Shown here: positions 17,431 to 26,034 of the stretch, piece by piece | Layout: each line of letters starts with the position of its first letter | Numbering within the stretch: position 1 is the first letter of the stretch | NCBI RefSeq assembly: GCF_900465345.1 | Contig: NZ_UEGO01000030.1 | Location: forward strand, 16,185 to 80,184 | Source of the DNA: Asaia bogorensis | GTDB lineage: Bacteria > Pseudomonadota > Alphaproteobacteria > Acetobacterales > Acetobacteraceae | Length of the DNA stretch: 64,000 nucleotides | Direction of reading: 5' to 3' | Made by a program: the position numbers and the translations under genes | The notes under the pieces: generated by a model | What the model saw: the letters and a program-made list of their open reading frames with translations, nothing else | What the model was told of the DNA's origin: nothing | Databases searched by the model: none

Positions 17431-18123
17431 GTGGCAGACGAGTTTTTCAGTCAGGCCCAGGCGGAGATGCGTGCAGCTGAGATGCGCGCAACTGCCCGGC
17501 GTTTTGGAGGTGTTGCGGTCGGTGTGGCGCTTGTCGCACTGATCGGTGTAGGCGGATGGCAATGGCAGATTCATCGCCACCATCAGGCGCAGGCAGAGGC
17601 CTCGGGCCGCTATTATACGGCTATGGAGGCGCTTCAGGCGCCCCAGCCCGATACGGCCGCACGCAGCCAGTCCGAAAAGGCCAATCAGGCCGTCCTGGCT
17701 GACCTCGCCAGCAAGGCCCCCGGCGCTACACGTGGCTTCGCCGCCATCAGGCTGGCCCAGCTCAAGGTTCAGGCTGGCGATGTCGATGGCGCGCGCAAGG
17801 CCTGGCAGGGCGTGATTGACGACAAGGACGAGAATGCCTCGCTCTGTGATCTGGCCCGTCTTCTTCTGCTCAACAGCCATATCGATGACGCGAACCCGGC
17901 CGAGACCCGAAAGGGGTTCGAGGTGCTGGCTGCCAGCGCCGGTCCCTGGCGCGCCTTCGCCCAGGAAGGCCTTGCGGCGCTCGATTTGCGGGCAGATGCC
18001 ACAGCCAAGCAGCATGACGAGGCACGCAGCCTGCTCATGGGGCTCGCGCAGTCACCCGACGCGCCGGACGGTGTTCGCCAGCGTGCTTCCATCCTTCTTC
18101 AAACCTTCGGCGGAGCCGGTTGA
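17431..18123 (+). CDS. YfgM-like tetratricopeptide membrane protein
   Basis: 230 residues from GTG. A short cytosolic N-terminus rich in Glu/Arg, one transmembrane helix at about 28-47 (VAVGVALVALIGVGGW), then a periplasmic helical repeat region, the layout of YfgM (TPR_21-type). Its position directly before a BamB homolog and der matches the E. coli yfgM-bamB-der order. YfgM associates with the Sec translocon and PpiD in E. coli; an equal role here is inference. Confidence 0.85.
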   Translation: MADEFFSQAQAEMRAAEMRATARRFGGVAVGVALVALIGVGGWQWQIHRHHQAQAEASGRYYTAMEALQAPQPDTAARSQSEKANQAVLADLASKAPGATRGFAAIRLAQLKVQAGDVDGARKAWQGVIDDKDENASLCDLARLLLLNSHIDDANPAETRKGFEVLAASAGPWRAFAQEGLAALDLRADATAKQHDEARSLLMGLAQSPDAPDGVRQRASILLQTFGGAG

Positions 18124-19514
18124 TGCCCATGACGAACAAGACATCCCCGCGCCAGCCGGGGCGACGCTTCTTTCTGGGTTCGACCCTCGCCACAACGGCC
18201 ATGCTGAGTGGCTGCGGCATCTTCAAGGACGACCCCAAGCAGATCCTTGCGGGCAAGCGCTACGACGTGCTGTCGACCGGTGCTGGTCTGGTCGTGGATG
18301 AAGAGGATCATACACCGATCGTTCTGCCCCCGGCCCAGCCCATCACAGCGTGGCCGCTGGTCGGGCGCGTGCCGGACCATCTCTCGCTCAATACAAACTG
18401 GGCCGGTCCGCAACTCGCCTGGTCGCGTTCGATCGGTCACGGCATTTCCGAGCCTGCTTTCCTGCATTTCGTCGCCCTCGGCCCCAATGGCCGCGGTGCC
18501 ATCCAGTCGCCACCCGTCATTGACGCAGGTCGCATCTACACCCGCGATGGTGTCGGGACGGTGAGAGCCTGGAACTGGCCTGCCATGAGCCCGCTCTGGA
18601 CATTCATCCCCAAGGGCAACAAGGCACGTTCGAGCGATATCGGTGGCGGTATGGGCCTTGCCGGTGACACGCTCTATATCGTCGACGGTGTCGGGCAGGT
18701 CATTGCGGTGGCTGCCGAGACCGGCAAGGTCAAATGGCGTGCTGAAACGGTTGTGCCGGGGCGTTCGGCACCGACAATCGTCGATGGTCGCGTGTTCTTC
18801 GGCACGATCGATGAGCGGCTCTTTGCGCTGAATGCCGAAACGGGCGAGCAGATCTGGACCTATCAGGCCACCGAGGCCGATACGGTCATGTTCGGGCAAT
18901 CCGCCCCGGCGGTATATAATGGCGTCGTCGTGGCCGGTTTTGGCAGTGGCGACCTTGTGGCGCTTCGTGCGGAATCCGGTGAGCTTGTCTGGAGCGACAG
19001 CCTTGGCGGCTCGAACGGTCGCGGCGCCATGCTCGATCTGGCCTGTGTGCGTGGCGCACCCGTGGTCAAGGACGGCACAGCCTATGCGGTTTCGCTCTCC
19101 AAGGTTCTGGTCGCCATCGATATGCGCTCGGGTCGCCGCCTTTGGGAGCGTGAAGCCAGCGGGCAGAATACGCCGCTCATTGTGGGCGACTGGCTGTATC
19201 TGATCTCTTCGGATCAGCAGCTTGCCTGTCTTGATCGACTGTCGGGCCATGTACGCTGGATCCACGATCTGCGTCGTTTCAAGAACGAGACCAAGCAGAA
19301 ATATGCCGTGACGTGGTTTGGCCCTGTCATGGCCGATGGAAAGCTCGTGTGTGTTTCCTCTCTCGAGGAAAACGGCTTCCAGGTGATCGACGCGGTCACG
19401 GGCAAGGCTGACGCACCCCTGAAAACAAAAAAGCCTACTCTGGTTGAACCCATCATCTGCGACGGCAAGGTTCTTGTGCTGTCGACCGATGGTAACCTGA
19501 ATGCATATGGTTGA
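18123..19514 (+). CDS. bamB: Outer-membrane assembly lipoprotein BamB-like, PQQ/beta-propeller
   Basis: 463 residues from the ATG at 18123, whose A is the last base of the upstream stop. Lipoprotein signal with lipobox MLSGC (Cys near residue 36). The rest is a beta-propeller of repeated blades with the PQQ-like pattern, for example VAAETGKVKWRAE, LNAETGEQIWTYQ, LRAESGELVWSD and IDMRSGRRLWERE. It should act in the BAM complex that inserts outer-membrane beta-barrels. Longer than E. coli BamB (392) through an N-terminal segment before the propeller. Confidence 0.9.
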   Translation: MPMTNKTSPRQPGRRFFLGSTLATTAMLSGCGIFKDDPKQILAGKRYDVLSTGAGLVVDEEDHTPIVLPPAQPITAWPLVGRVPDHLSLNTNWAGPQLAWSRSIGHGISEPAFLHFVALGPNGRGAIQSPPVIDAGRIYTRDGVGTVRAWNWPAMSPLWTFIPKGNKARSSDIGGGMGLAGDTLYIVDGVGQVIAVAAETGKVKWRAETVVPGRSAPTIVDGRVFFGTIDERLFALNAETGEQIWTYQATEADTVMFGQSAPAVYNGVVVAGFGSGDLVALRAESGELVWSDSLGGSNGRGAMLDLACVRGAPVVKDGTAYAVSLSKVLVAIDMRSGRRLWEREASGQNTPLIVGDWLYLISSDQQLACLDRLSGHVRWIHDLRRFKNETKQKYAVTWFGPVMADGKLVCVSSLEENGFQVIDAVTGKADAPLKTKKPTLVEPIICDGKVLVLSTDGNLNAYG

Positions 19515-19517
19515 TCC

Positions 19518-20924
19518 GTGACTGACTCTTCTTTTCTTCCGCTCGTTGTCATTGCCGGGCGTCCCAATGTCGGTAAATCGACTCTCTTCAACCGGCTGGT
19601 AGGGCGGCGTCAGGCCATTGTGTCTGACATGCCGGGCGTGACACGCGATCGCAAGGAAGGAGAGGCGTTGCTGCGTGGGCGCAAGGTGCGCCTGATCGAT
19701 ACGGCAGGTCTCGAAGAAGCTGCGCCGGACACGCTTTTCGGTCGTATGCGTGCTTCTTCAGAATCGGCCGTGGCGCAGGCGGATCTCGTGCTGTTCTGCA
19801 TCGATGCCCGCGCCGGTGTGACGCCGGCCGACAAGCATTTTGCTGCCTGGCTGCGCAAGCAGAACAAGAAAGTGCTGCTCCTCGCCAACAAGGCAGAGGG
19901 TGCGGCGGCGGGTAACGAAGTGCTCGAGGCCTATTCCCTGGGTCTCGGGACGCCACTGGCGCTCTCTGCCGAACATGGCGAGGGTATTGCGCATCTGATG
20001 GGTGAAATCGCCGATCGCCTGCCCGAAGGTGAGCGTGTGCGTGAAAAGCCGCGTTCGCGTGCCAAGGTGCTTGACGAGGATGGCGAGGAAATCGAGGAGC
20101 GGCCAGCGGGCCCGCTGCGCCTCGCCATTGTGGGCCGCCCCAATGCCGGTAAATCCACGCTCCTGAACTGCCTGCTGGGTGAAGAGCGCATGATCACCGG
20201 GCCCGAGCCGGGTCTGACGCGTGATTCAATCTCGGTGTCGCTGCATGACGAGGTTGGGCCGATCCAGCTTGTCGATACGGCCGGGCTGCGTCGCAAGGCG
20301 CGCATCGAGCAGGATCTGGAGCGTATGTCGGTTTCGGCGTCCATCGAGGCGCTGAAAATGGCCGAGGTGGTTGTGCTGACGCTTGATGCCACGCTGGGTG
20401 TGCATGAGCAGGACCTGCAGATTGCCCGTCTCATCGAGCGGGAAGGGCGCGCCTGTGTTCTGGCCCTGAACAAGTGGGATGCAGTCGAGGACCGCGCAGC
20501 CACGCGTCAGGCGATTGCCGATCGTATCGAGACCTCGTTGGCCCAGATGCGCGGTATCCCGGTCGTTACCTTCTCGGCCCTGACGGGTGCTGGGGTGAAC
20601 AAGCTTCTGCCCGCCGTTCGTCGGGCGCATGAGGTCTGGAACAGCCGCGTGACGACCGGCGAGCTTAATCGCTGGTTCGAGGCCGCGCTTGAGCGGCATC
20701 AGCCGCCACTGGTTGACGGGCGCCGTCTCAAGCTGCGTTACATGACGCAGGCCAAGTCCCGCCCGCCGACCTTCATCCTGTTCGGTACGCGCGCAGAGCT
20801 GCTGCCGGATGCCTACAAGCGCTATCTGGTGAATGGGCTGCGCGAAACGTTCCATCTGCCGGGTACGCCGATCCGTTTGCAATTGAGGGGCACCAAGAAC
20901 CCCTATGCGGAGAACAAGTCATGA
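19518..20924 (+). CDS. der: Ribosome-assembly GTPase Der (EngA)
   Basis: 468 residues from GTG. Tandem GTPase domains: GRPNVGKST near residue 14 with DMPGVTRD and DTAGLEE, then GRPNAGKST near 206 with DTAGLRR and ALNKWD; a C-terminal KH-like domain ends in GTPIRLQLRGTKNPY. It acts in 50S subunit maturation. It lies 3 bases after bamB and overlaps the next gene by 4, so the four genes from 17431 to 21511 form one unit. Confidence 0.96.
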   Translation: MTDSSFLPLVVIAGRPNVGKSTLFNRLVGRRQAIVSDMPGVTRDRKEGEALLRGRKVRLIDTAGLEEAAPDTLFGRMRASSESAVAQADLVLFCIDARAGVTPADKHFAAWLRKQNKKVLLLANKAEGAAAGNEVLEAYSLGLGTPLALSAEHGEGIAHLMGEIADRLPEGERVREKPRSRAKVLDEDGEEIEERPAGPLRLAIVGRPNAGKSTLLNCLLGEERMITGPEPGLTRDSISVSLHDEVGPIQLVDTAGLRRKARIEQDLERMSVSASIEALKMAEVVVLTLDATLGVHEQDLQIARLIEREGRACVLALNKWDAVEDRAATRQAIADRIETSLAQMRGIPVVTFSALTGAGVNKLLPAVRRAHEVWNSRVTTGELNRWFEAALERHQPPLVDGRRLKLRYMTQAKSRPPTFILFGTRAELLPDAYKRYLVNGLRETFHLPGTPIRLQLRGTKNPYAENKS

Positions 20925-21511
20925 GCCAGACCGCCCTTGTGCTGATCGAATTCCAGAATGATTTCGTTTCCGAGGGCGGAGCGTTGCATGATGGCGTGAA
21001 GGCCGAGATTGCCCGCACGGGCATGATCGATCGCACAATCGCTCTCGTCAAAGCGGCGCGTGCCAAGGGCGTGAAGATCGTCTGGGTGCCCATCGAGTTC
21101 GCAAAGGGCTATCCGGAGCTCGCCAGCGCGCCCTACGGAATTCTGGCGGGCGTGAAGGCGACGCAGGCTTTCCAGAGAGGGGAATGGGGCGCTGAGATCA
21201 TCGACGCGCTGTCGCCTGAGAGTGATGATATCGTCATTTCAGGCAAGCGTGGCTTGTGCAGTTTCGCCAGCACCAATCTCGATTTCGTGCTGCGGCATAA
21301 CGGGATCACGCGTGTCGCGCTCGGTGGTTTCCTGACCGATTGCTGTGTGGAATCCACCATGCGCACGGCCTATGAGCTGGGCTATGATGTGGTGACCCTG
21401 ACCGATTGCACCGCCACGCTTTCACAAGCGCAGCATAAGGCAGCCATTCAGTACACCTACCCGATGTTCTCCCGCCCTATGACGTCAGAGGCCTTTCTGG
21501 CTACGCTCTGA
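20921..21511 (+). CDS. Isochorismatase-family cysteine hydrolase
   Basis: 196 residues. Catalytic triad of the family is visible: Asp in LIEFQNDFV (near 13), Lys in SGKRGLCSF (near 110), Cys in GGFLTDCCVESTMRTA (near 146). Members include nicotinamidase, N-carbamoylsarcosine amidohydrolase and isochorismatase; the substrate is not predictable here. Coupled to der by an ATGA overlap, and followed by a strong terminator. Confidence 0.88.
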   Translation: MSQTALVLIEFQNDFVSEGGALHDGVKAEIARTGMIDRTIALVKAARAKGVKIVWVPIEFAKGYPELASAPYGILAGVKATQAFQRGEWGAEIIDALSPESDDIVISGKRGLCSFASTNLDFVLRHNGITRVALGGFLTDCCVESTMRTAYELGYDVVTLTDCTATLSQAQHKAAIQYTYPMFSRPMTSEAFLATL

Positions 21512-21548
21512 GGCTCTCACAAGATGCGCCTGTCGGCGCAGCGGCAAG

Positions 21549-21578
21549 AAGCGCGGGATCATTGTCCCGCGCTTTTCT
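21549..21578. terminator. Bidirectional terminator between hydrolase and gluconate permease genes
   Basis: AAGCGCGGGA (21549-21558) and TCCCGCGCTT (21565-21574) form a perfect 10-bp stem with a 6-base loop, followed by TTCTTA on the + strand and by TTCTTG on the - strand. It separates two convergent genes. Confidence 0.9.
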
Positions 21579-22918
21579 TATATGAACAGGGACGCCAGCA
21601 GGCAGAAACCAAGGCCGAGGAACGCAATCAGCGTTTCGATGACGCACCAGGTCTTTATGGTCTGCGGCACGGTCAGGCCGAGATATTCCTTGATCTGCCA
21701 GAAGCCGGCATCGTTCATGGGGCCGAAAGCCACCGAGCCTGCGCCCGTGACCAGCACCATGAGTTCGGGTGAAACGCCATGGCTCTTGAGCAGGATCGGG
21801 CCAGCAATGCTGGAGGCGGTGCTCATGGCAACCGTCGCCGAGCCGCAGGCTACGCGCACGATAACCGCCAGCAGCCAGCCCAGAACGAGAATCGGCACAT
21901 TGAAGTCCAGGGCCGTGTCGGTGATGACCTTCGAGACACCGCTATCGACCAGTTCGCGGCCAAAGCCGCCGCCTGCGCCAACGAGCAGCATGATGAGTGC
22001 AGTCGGGCCAAGACATTCATTGGTGAAACGCAGGATTGTCTCGCGTGAGAAGCCGCGGGCCAGCCCCAGAACATAAAAGGAGAGGATGACAGCCAGCACG
22101 AGGGCAATATCGGTGTTGCCGATGAAATGCAGGGCCGTGTTCAGGCTCGTTCCCGGTGCCGAGACGCGATCGGCTATCGACGCCACGAGCATCAGCACGA
22201 CTGGCGAGAGAATGGTGAAGACCGTGATGGCAAAGCCGGGCATGTTCTTGGGCGGCTCGCGGTTCACGAACTGCTCTGCCAGCGGGTTGGCCTCGGTCAG
22301 GGGAACGCGGGGGGCAATGAAGCGAGCAAAGAGAGGGCCGGCAATGATGGCGATGGGTGTGCCGATCAGAATACCGAGGAAAATCGTATGGCCTGTATTG
22401 GCGTGATAGGCCGAGAGTGCGAGCAGCGTGGCCGGATGCGGCGGGATCATGGCATGGGTGACTGACAGCGCGGCCCCCATGGGAAGCGCGACACGCAGCA
22501 ACGGTGTATCGGTACGGGCAGCCAGCACGAAGGCGAGGGGGATGAGCAGGACAAATCCGACCTCGAAGAATACCGGCAGACCGATCAGCAGACCGATGAT
22601 CATCATCGCCCAGTCTACGCGCGAGCGTCCGGCCCGGTTGGAGATGGTCAGGGCTATGCGGTCAGCGCCGCCCGACTCAGCCAGCATCTTGCCCAGCATC
22701 GTGCCAAGCGCGATCACCGTGCCGACATGGCCAAGCACGTGGCCTGCGCCCTCCTCGAAGGATTTTACCACCTTGTCGGCTGGCATCCCCGCCGCAAGCG
22801 CAAGCGCCAGCGACGTCGTGAACAGCACGATGAACGGATTGAGCCTGAAGAAGGCAATGAGGACGACGATCGCAAGGATCGCGGCGGAGGCAAGGGAGAT
22901 GGCAAAAAGCGCAGACAT
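21578..22918 (-). CDS. Gluconate/H+ symporter, GntP family
   Basis: 446 residues from ATG 22918; the frame stays open to a GTG at 22981, but that adds a hydrophilic 21-residue tail and neither start has a strong ribosome binding site. Strongly hydrophobic, about 12-14 membrane segments, with family blocks SFEEGAGHVLGHVGTVIALG, MLAESGGADRIA and FFEVGFVLLIPLAFVLA. It would import gluconate or another aldonate. Acetic acid bacteria produce gluconate from glucose outside the cytoplasm, so re-uptake is an expected function. No gluconate kinase or GntR regulator gene is adjacent. Confidence 0.92.
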   Translation of the reverse strand: MSALFAISLASAAILAIVVLIAFFRLNPFIVLFTTSLALALAAGMPADKVVKSFEEGAGHVLGHVGTVIALGTMLGKMLAESGGADRIALTISNRAGRSRVDWAMMIIGLLIGLPVFFEVGFVLLIPLAFVLAARTDTPLLRVALPMGAALSVTHAMIPPHPATLLALSAYHANTGHTIFLGILIGTPIAIIAGPLFARFIAPRVPLTEANPLAEQFVNREPPKNMPGFAITVFTILSPVVLMLVASIADRVSAPGTSLNTALHFIGNTDIALVLAVILSFYVLGLARGFSRETILRFTNECLGPTALIMLLVGAGGGFGRELVDSGVSKVITDTALDFNVPILVLGWLLAVIVRVACGSATVAMSTASSIAGPILLKSHGVSPELMVLVTGAGSVAFGPMNDAGFWQIKEYLGLTVPQTIKTWCVIETLIAFLGLGFCLLASLFI

Positions 22919-23217
22919 GACGTGATCACGCGGGGCTAACGGGGTTTCTGTCAACGTGTCATCACGTTGCTGCGTGTTCACATATTGGGCAGAAATCTTA
23001 CAAGCCTGATCCCGCCTGTACCGGTCCGTTCCATATCATGGACCGATCCAAAGTGTTTGCGAGGCTGCCCGCACGGTTTGCACGATCAGCCTACGAGTCG
23101 CATCGGCTGTGATGCGTTGTTCTGGTGGGCATGGTCGTGGAACGCATGAGGTTCTATGCAGAGTAGAGACTCGCCAGTGGCGCTTACGACTCCATAAGAT
23201 CCTGAGAGGGGAACACC
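22919..23217. other. Intergenic region between divergent gntP-type and dienelactone hydrolase genes
   Basis: About 300 bases with no gene I can support. It holds an inverted repeat CGGTCC (23022-23027) / GGACCG (23040-23045) with an inner CCAT/ATGG pair, a possible operator or hairpin for either divergent gene. GAGAGGGG at 23203-23210 is the ribosome binding site for the gene at 23218. Confidence 0.4.
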
Positions 23218-23967
23218 GTGCTGATCCGAAGCGACGAGACAGTTGATATCCAGACACCCACGGGTGAGATGCGCGTCCATCTCTTCCGTCCGGCAAGAGC
23301 GGGACGTTTCCCCGCCATTCTGCTGTTTTCGGAAATCTATCAGGTGACCGCGCCTATCGAGCGCCTCGCCGCGATGATTGCAGGGCAGGGCTATCTGGTC
23401 GCGGTGCCGGAAGTCTATCACGAATACGAGGCTCCCGGCTGTGTGCTGGCCTATGACAAGCCGGGTACAGATCGCGGGAACGACCTGAAATACACCAAGC
23501 CCATCGGGCAGTTTGACAGTGACAATGTGGCGCTTGTTGCCTGGCTGCGCGGGCACGAAGCGTGCAGCGGGCGCTTTGGTGCGTTTGGCGTCTGTCTGGG
23601 TGGCCACCTTGCCTTCCGTGCAGCGCTGCTGCCGGACATCGAAGCGACAGCCTGTTTCTATGCTACCGATCTGCATACCGGCACGCTGGGTGGCGAGCGC
23701 CATGATGGTACGCTGGCCCGCGCTGCCGAGATAAGCGGCGAGATCATGATGGTATGGGGCCGTCATGATCCGCATGTGCCCTATGAGGGACGTCGCCAGA
23801 TTCGCGATGCGCTCGAGCAGGCCGGTACGGCGCTGGAATGGCATGAGGTCGATGGCCAGCATGCCTTCCTGCGCGATGGTGCACCCCGTTTCGATGCAGC
23901 GCTGTTCCTTCAGGGCATGAGCTGGACCAACGGGCTCTATCAGCGCATGTTCATGGCTCAGCCCTGA
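23218..23967 (+). CDS. Dienelactone hydrolase family protein
   Basis: 249 residues from GTG 23218 with GAGAGGGG upstream. Alpha/beta hydrolase with Cys nucleophile in GAFGVCLGGHLAF near residue 125, Asp in WGRHDPHVPYEGR near 183 and His in DGQHAFLRDG near 217: the DLH triad Cys-Asp-His. No catechol-degradation genes are nearby, so the true substrate is unknown. It is followed after 3 bases by an MFS exporter gene, likely the same transcript. Confidence 0.9.
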   Translation: MLIRSDETVDIQTPTGEMRVHLFRPARAGRFPAILLFSEIYQVTAPIERLAAMIAGQGYLVAVPEVYHEYEAPGCVLAYDKPGTDRGNDLKYTKPIGQFDSDNVALVAWLRGHEACSGRFGAFGVCLGGHLAFRAALLPDIEATACFYATDLHTGTLGGERHDGTLARAAEISGEIMMVWGRHDPHVPYEGRRQIRDALEQAGTALEWHEVDGQHAFLRDGAPRFDAALFLQGMSWTNGLYQRMFMAQP

Positions 23968-23970
23968 GTC

Positions 23971-25368
23971 ATGAAAGCGGCGCGACAGGGCGGAATTTCG
24001 CATAACGACAGCGATGGCACCGGGCAGCCTGACGGGCTGTATGGTGTCGAGCGCGCCAGGGCGATGCTGGCAGTCGCGCTGGCCGTGCTGCTTTCAGTGC
24101 TTGATTACGCGGTGGCCAATGTCGCGCTGCCGAGCATTGCGCATGACCTGCATATCGCCTCATCCCAGTCCATCTGGGTCATCAATGCCTATCAGCTTGC
24201 TTCGCTGTCGATGCTGCTCCCCCTGGCGTCGATCGGGGCACGTATAGGCTTTGCGCGCATGTGCCGGCTGGGCATCGCGATCTTTCTTGTCGCCTCCATC
24301 TTCTGTGCCCTGTCGCACAGCCTGCTTGAGCTTGCTCTTGCGCGGGCTCTGCAGGGTGTTGGCGGGGCGAGCATCATGAGCGTTGCCATTGCGCTCATAC
24401 GGTTCATCTATCCCAAGGCAGCACTCGGCAAAGGGCTGGCCTTGAACGGCCTCATCATCGGTACCGGCGTGGCGCTTGGTCCTACCGTCGGTTCCCTGGT
24501 CATGTCGGTTGCCGACTGGCCGTGGATTTTCTGGATCAATGTACCCCTCGGGCTGGCGGCCCTGGCGCTGGCCAGCTTCGCCCTGCCAGTCACGCCATGC
24601 TCGGAGAAGGCGGTCGATCTGCCTGCTGTGGTGCTGACCATCTGTGCCTTTACCTTCACCGTGATTGGCGTTGATGACGCGGTGCATGGCGGGCTCTGGG
24701 GCGCATTGCTGCTCTCGGGGGCAGGTGTTCTCTGCTGGGCAGCGCTCCTGCGCTATCAGCGCGGCAAGGACGAGCCTGTGGTACCGGTCGATCTGCTGGG
24801 TGTGCCGTCGTTCCTGATTGCGTTCATCGTCGGCATGACAGGGTTTGTCGCGTCGAATTTCTTCATCATTGCCATGCCCTTCACGCTTGAGACCGTGTTC
24901 CAGCGCCCGGCGACAGTCACCGGGTTTCTGATCACGCCCTGGGCGGTAGGCGTGGCCACCATGTCGTTCCTCATTGGCCGCTGGACCGATCGGGTCCCTG
25001 CGGTTCTGCTCTCCAGCCTCGGCCTTGCCGTAACCGGATGCGGGTTTGCGTTGCTCTGGCTTCTGCCGCCAGATGCCTCGAATCTGGATATCATCTGGCG
25101 CACCTGGCTGGCGGGATCCGGGTTCGGCATGTTCCAGCCCCCCAATAACCGCGTCATGATGCTGGCGGCTCCCCGTGGGCGTGAGGGAAGCGCAAGCGGA
25201 CTCGTGTCGGTCGCAAGGTTGGGCGGGCAGACGCTTGGCGCGCTGCTGGTTGCGAGCGTTTTTCGCTTCAGCACCCATGCCTCAACGCTGTGCCTGCTTT
25301 GCGCCATGCTGATTGCCTGGGTTGGCGCTGCGATGAGCCTGGCGCGTTCGATCAAGGCGAAGGCCTGA
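23971..25368 (+). CDS. MFS drug:H+ antiporter, DHA2 (EmrB/QacA) family, 14-TMS
   Basis: 465 residues with about 14 hydrophobic segments starting after a hydrophilic N-terminus of about 28 residues. LDYAVANVALPSIAHDL is motif D1-like, QSIWVINAYQLASLSMLLPL and ARALQGVGGASIMSV (motif B with Arg) and GPTVGSLVM (motif C, antiporter) are all present. It should export a hydrophobic or cationic toxic compound. Coupling to the dienelactone hydrolase gene suggests the two deal with the same compound, but this is inference. No TetR/MarR regulator is adjacent. Confidence 0.9.
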   Translation: MKAARQGGISHNDSDGTGQPDGLYGVERARAMLAVALAVLLSVLDYAVANVALPSIAHDLHIASSQSIWVINAYQLASLSMLLPLASIGARIGFARMCRLGIAIFLVASIFCALSHSLLELALARALQGVGGASIMSVAIALIRFIYPKAALGKGLALNGLIIGTGVALGPTVGSLVMSVADWPWIFWINVPLGLAALALASFALPVTPCSEKAVDLPAVVLTICAFTFTVIGVDDAVHGGLWGALLLSGAGVLCWAALLRYQRGKDEPVVPVDLLGVPSFLIAFIVGMTGFVASNFFIIAMPFTLETVFQRPATVTGFLITPWAVGVATMSFLIGRWTDRVPAVLLSSLGLAVTGCGFALLWLLPPDASNLDIIWRTWLAGSGFGMFQPPNNRVMMLAAPRGREGSASGLVSVARLGGQTLGALLVASVFRFSTHASTLCLLCAMLIAWVGAAMSLARSIKAKA

Positions 25369-25383
25369 CCGGGCTGGGGTCAG

Positions 25384-26034
25384 TCAGGCCGGTAGAGGCA
25401 GAATTCGGCACAGGCGAGTTTCACGCGCTGTCCTGCCCTCCAGCTCCATCGTTGTGGGCAGATCCATCACGCTTAGCGTCTCGATACCGTCTTTCGGCGC
25501 ATAGGGGCGGCCTGGGTCAGCCATCCAGACCTCCATATGGGCCGCACAGTGACGCAGCCACGGAATGATCTGGTCCGCCATCTGCTGATTGTAGCAGACA
25601 TCTCCGCAAAGAAGCAGGTCTGCCTTGGGCAATATGCCGATGATGGAGCCTTCCAGCGGGGTGAGGCCAACGCCATTCAGCGCGGCATTGAGCTGCGCGG
25701 CCTCAAGGGCAAGTGGGTCGATATCATTGGCAAGCACCTCTGCTGCGCCGGACCGTGCTGCCGCGATGCCTGCCAGACCACCCCCACAGGCGAAATCCAG
25801 CACGATGCGATCCCGCACCAGAGCCGGGTTGTCGAGGATGAAACGGGCAAGAAGCTGGCTGCCCGGCCACGCAAAGGCCCAGAAAGGCGGCTCTATGTTC
25901 ATCTCGGCCAGGTGGGCTTCTGTCGCCTGCCAGATCGGGGTGATTTCAGTGGCTAGATGCAGCCTGAGCTCCGGGACGAGGGGCGCGGTTTCGATAACCG
26001 TCTGACTGGCAATGAAGTTTTCGGCCTCTCTCAC
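25384..26034 (-). CDS. Class I SAM methyltransferase, ETF-beta lysine methyltransferase-like
   Basis: 216 residues from GTG 26034, chosen because GTGA overlaps the ubiA stop; the frame is open further upstream inside ubiA. SAM-binding VLDFACGGGLAGIAAARSGA near residue 75 and ANDIDPLALEAAQLNA near 98; the N-terminal EMNIEPPFWAFAWPGSQLLAR matches the ETFB/METTL20-like or nicotinamide N-methyltransferase-like family. Likely a protein lysine methyltransferase (bacterial homologs modify ETF-beta). Linked to ubiA by overlap, which could mean a shared respiratory context. Confidence 0.85.
   Translation of the reverse strand: MREAENFIASQTVIETAPLVPELRLHLATEITPIWQATEAHLAEMNIEPPFWAFAWPGSQLLARFILDNPALVRDRIVLDFACGGGLAGIAAARSGAAEVLANDIDPLALEAAQLNAALNGVGLTPLEGSIIGILPKADLLLCGDVCYNQQMADQIIPWLRHCAAHMEVWMADPGRPYAPKDGIETLSVMDLPTTMELEGRTARETRLCRILPLPA

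Noticed and set aside
16807..18015. 402-codon minus-strand frame spanning the beta-lactamase start and the yfgM-like gene
   Set aside because: Covers two well supported genes in other frames; sequence is compositionally biased without domains. Typical high-G+C shadow.
18099..19265. 388-codon minus-strand frame over bamB
   Set aside because: Shadow of the bamB propeller repeats.
24160..25278. 372-codon minus-strand frame over the MFS gene
   Set aside because: Antisense of a membrane protein gives a hydrophilic charged product; a known artefact.
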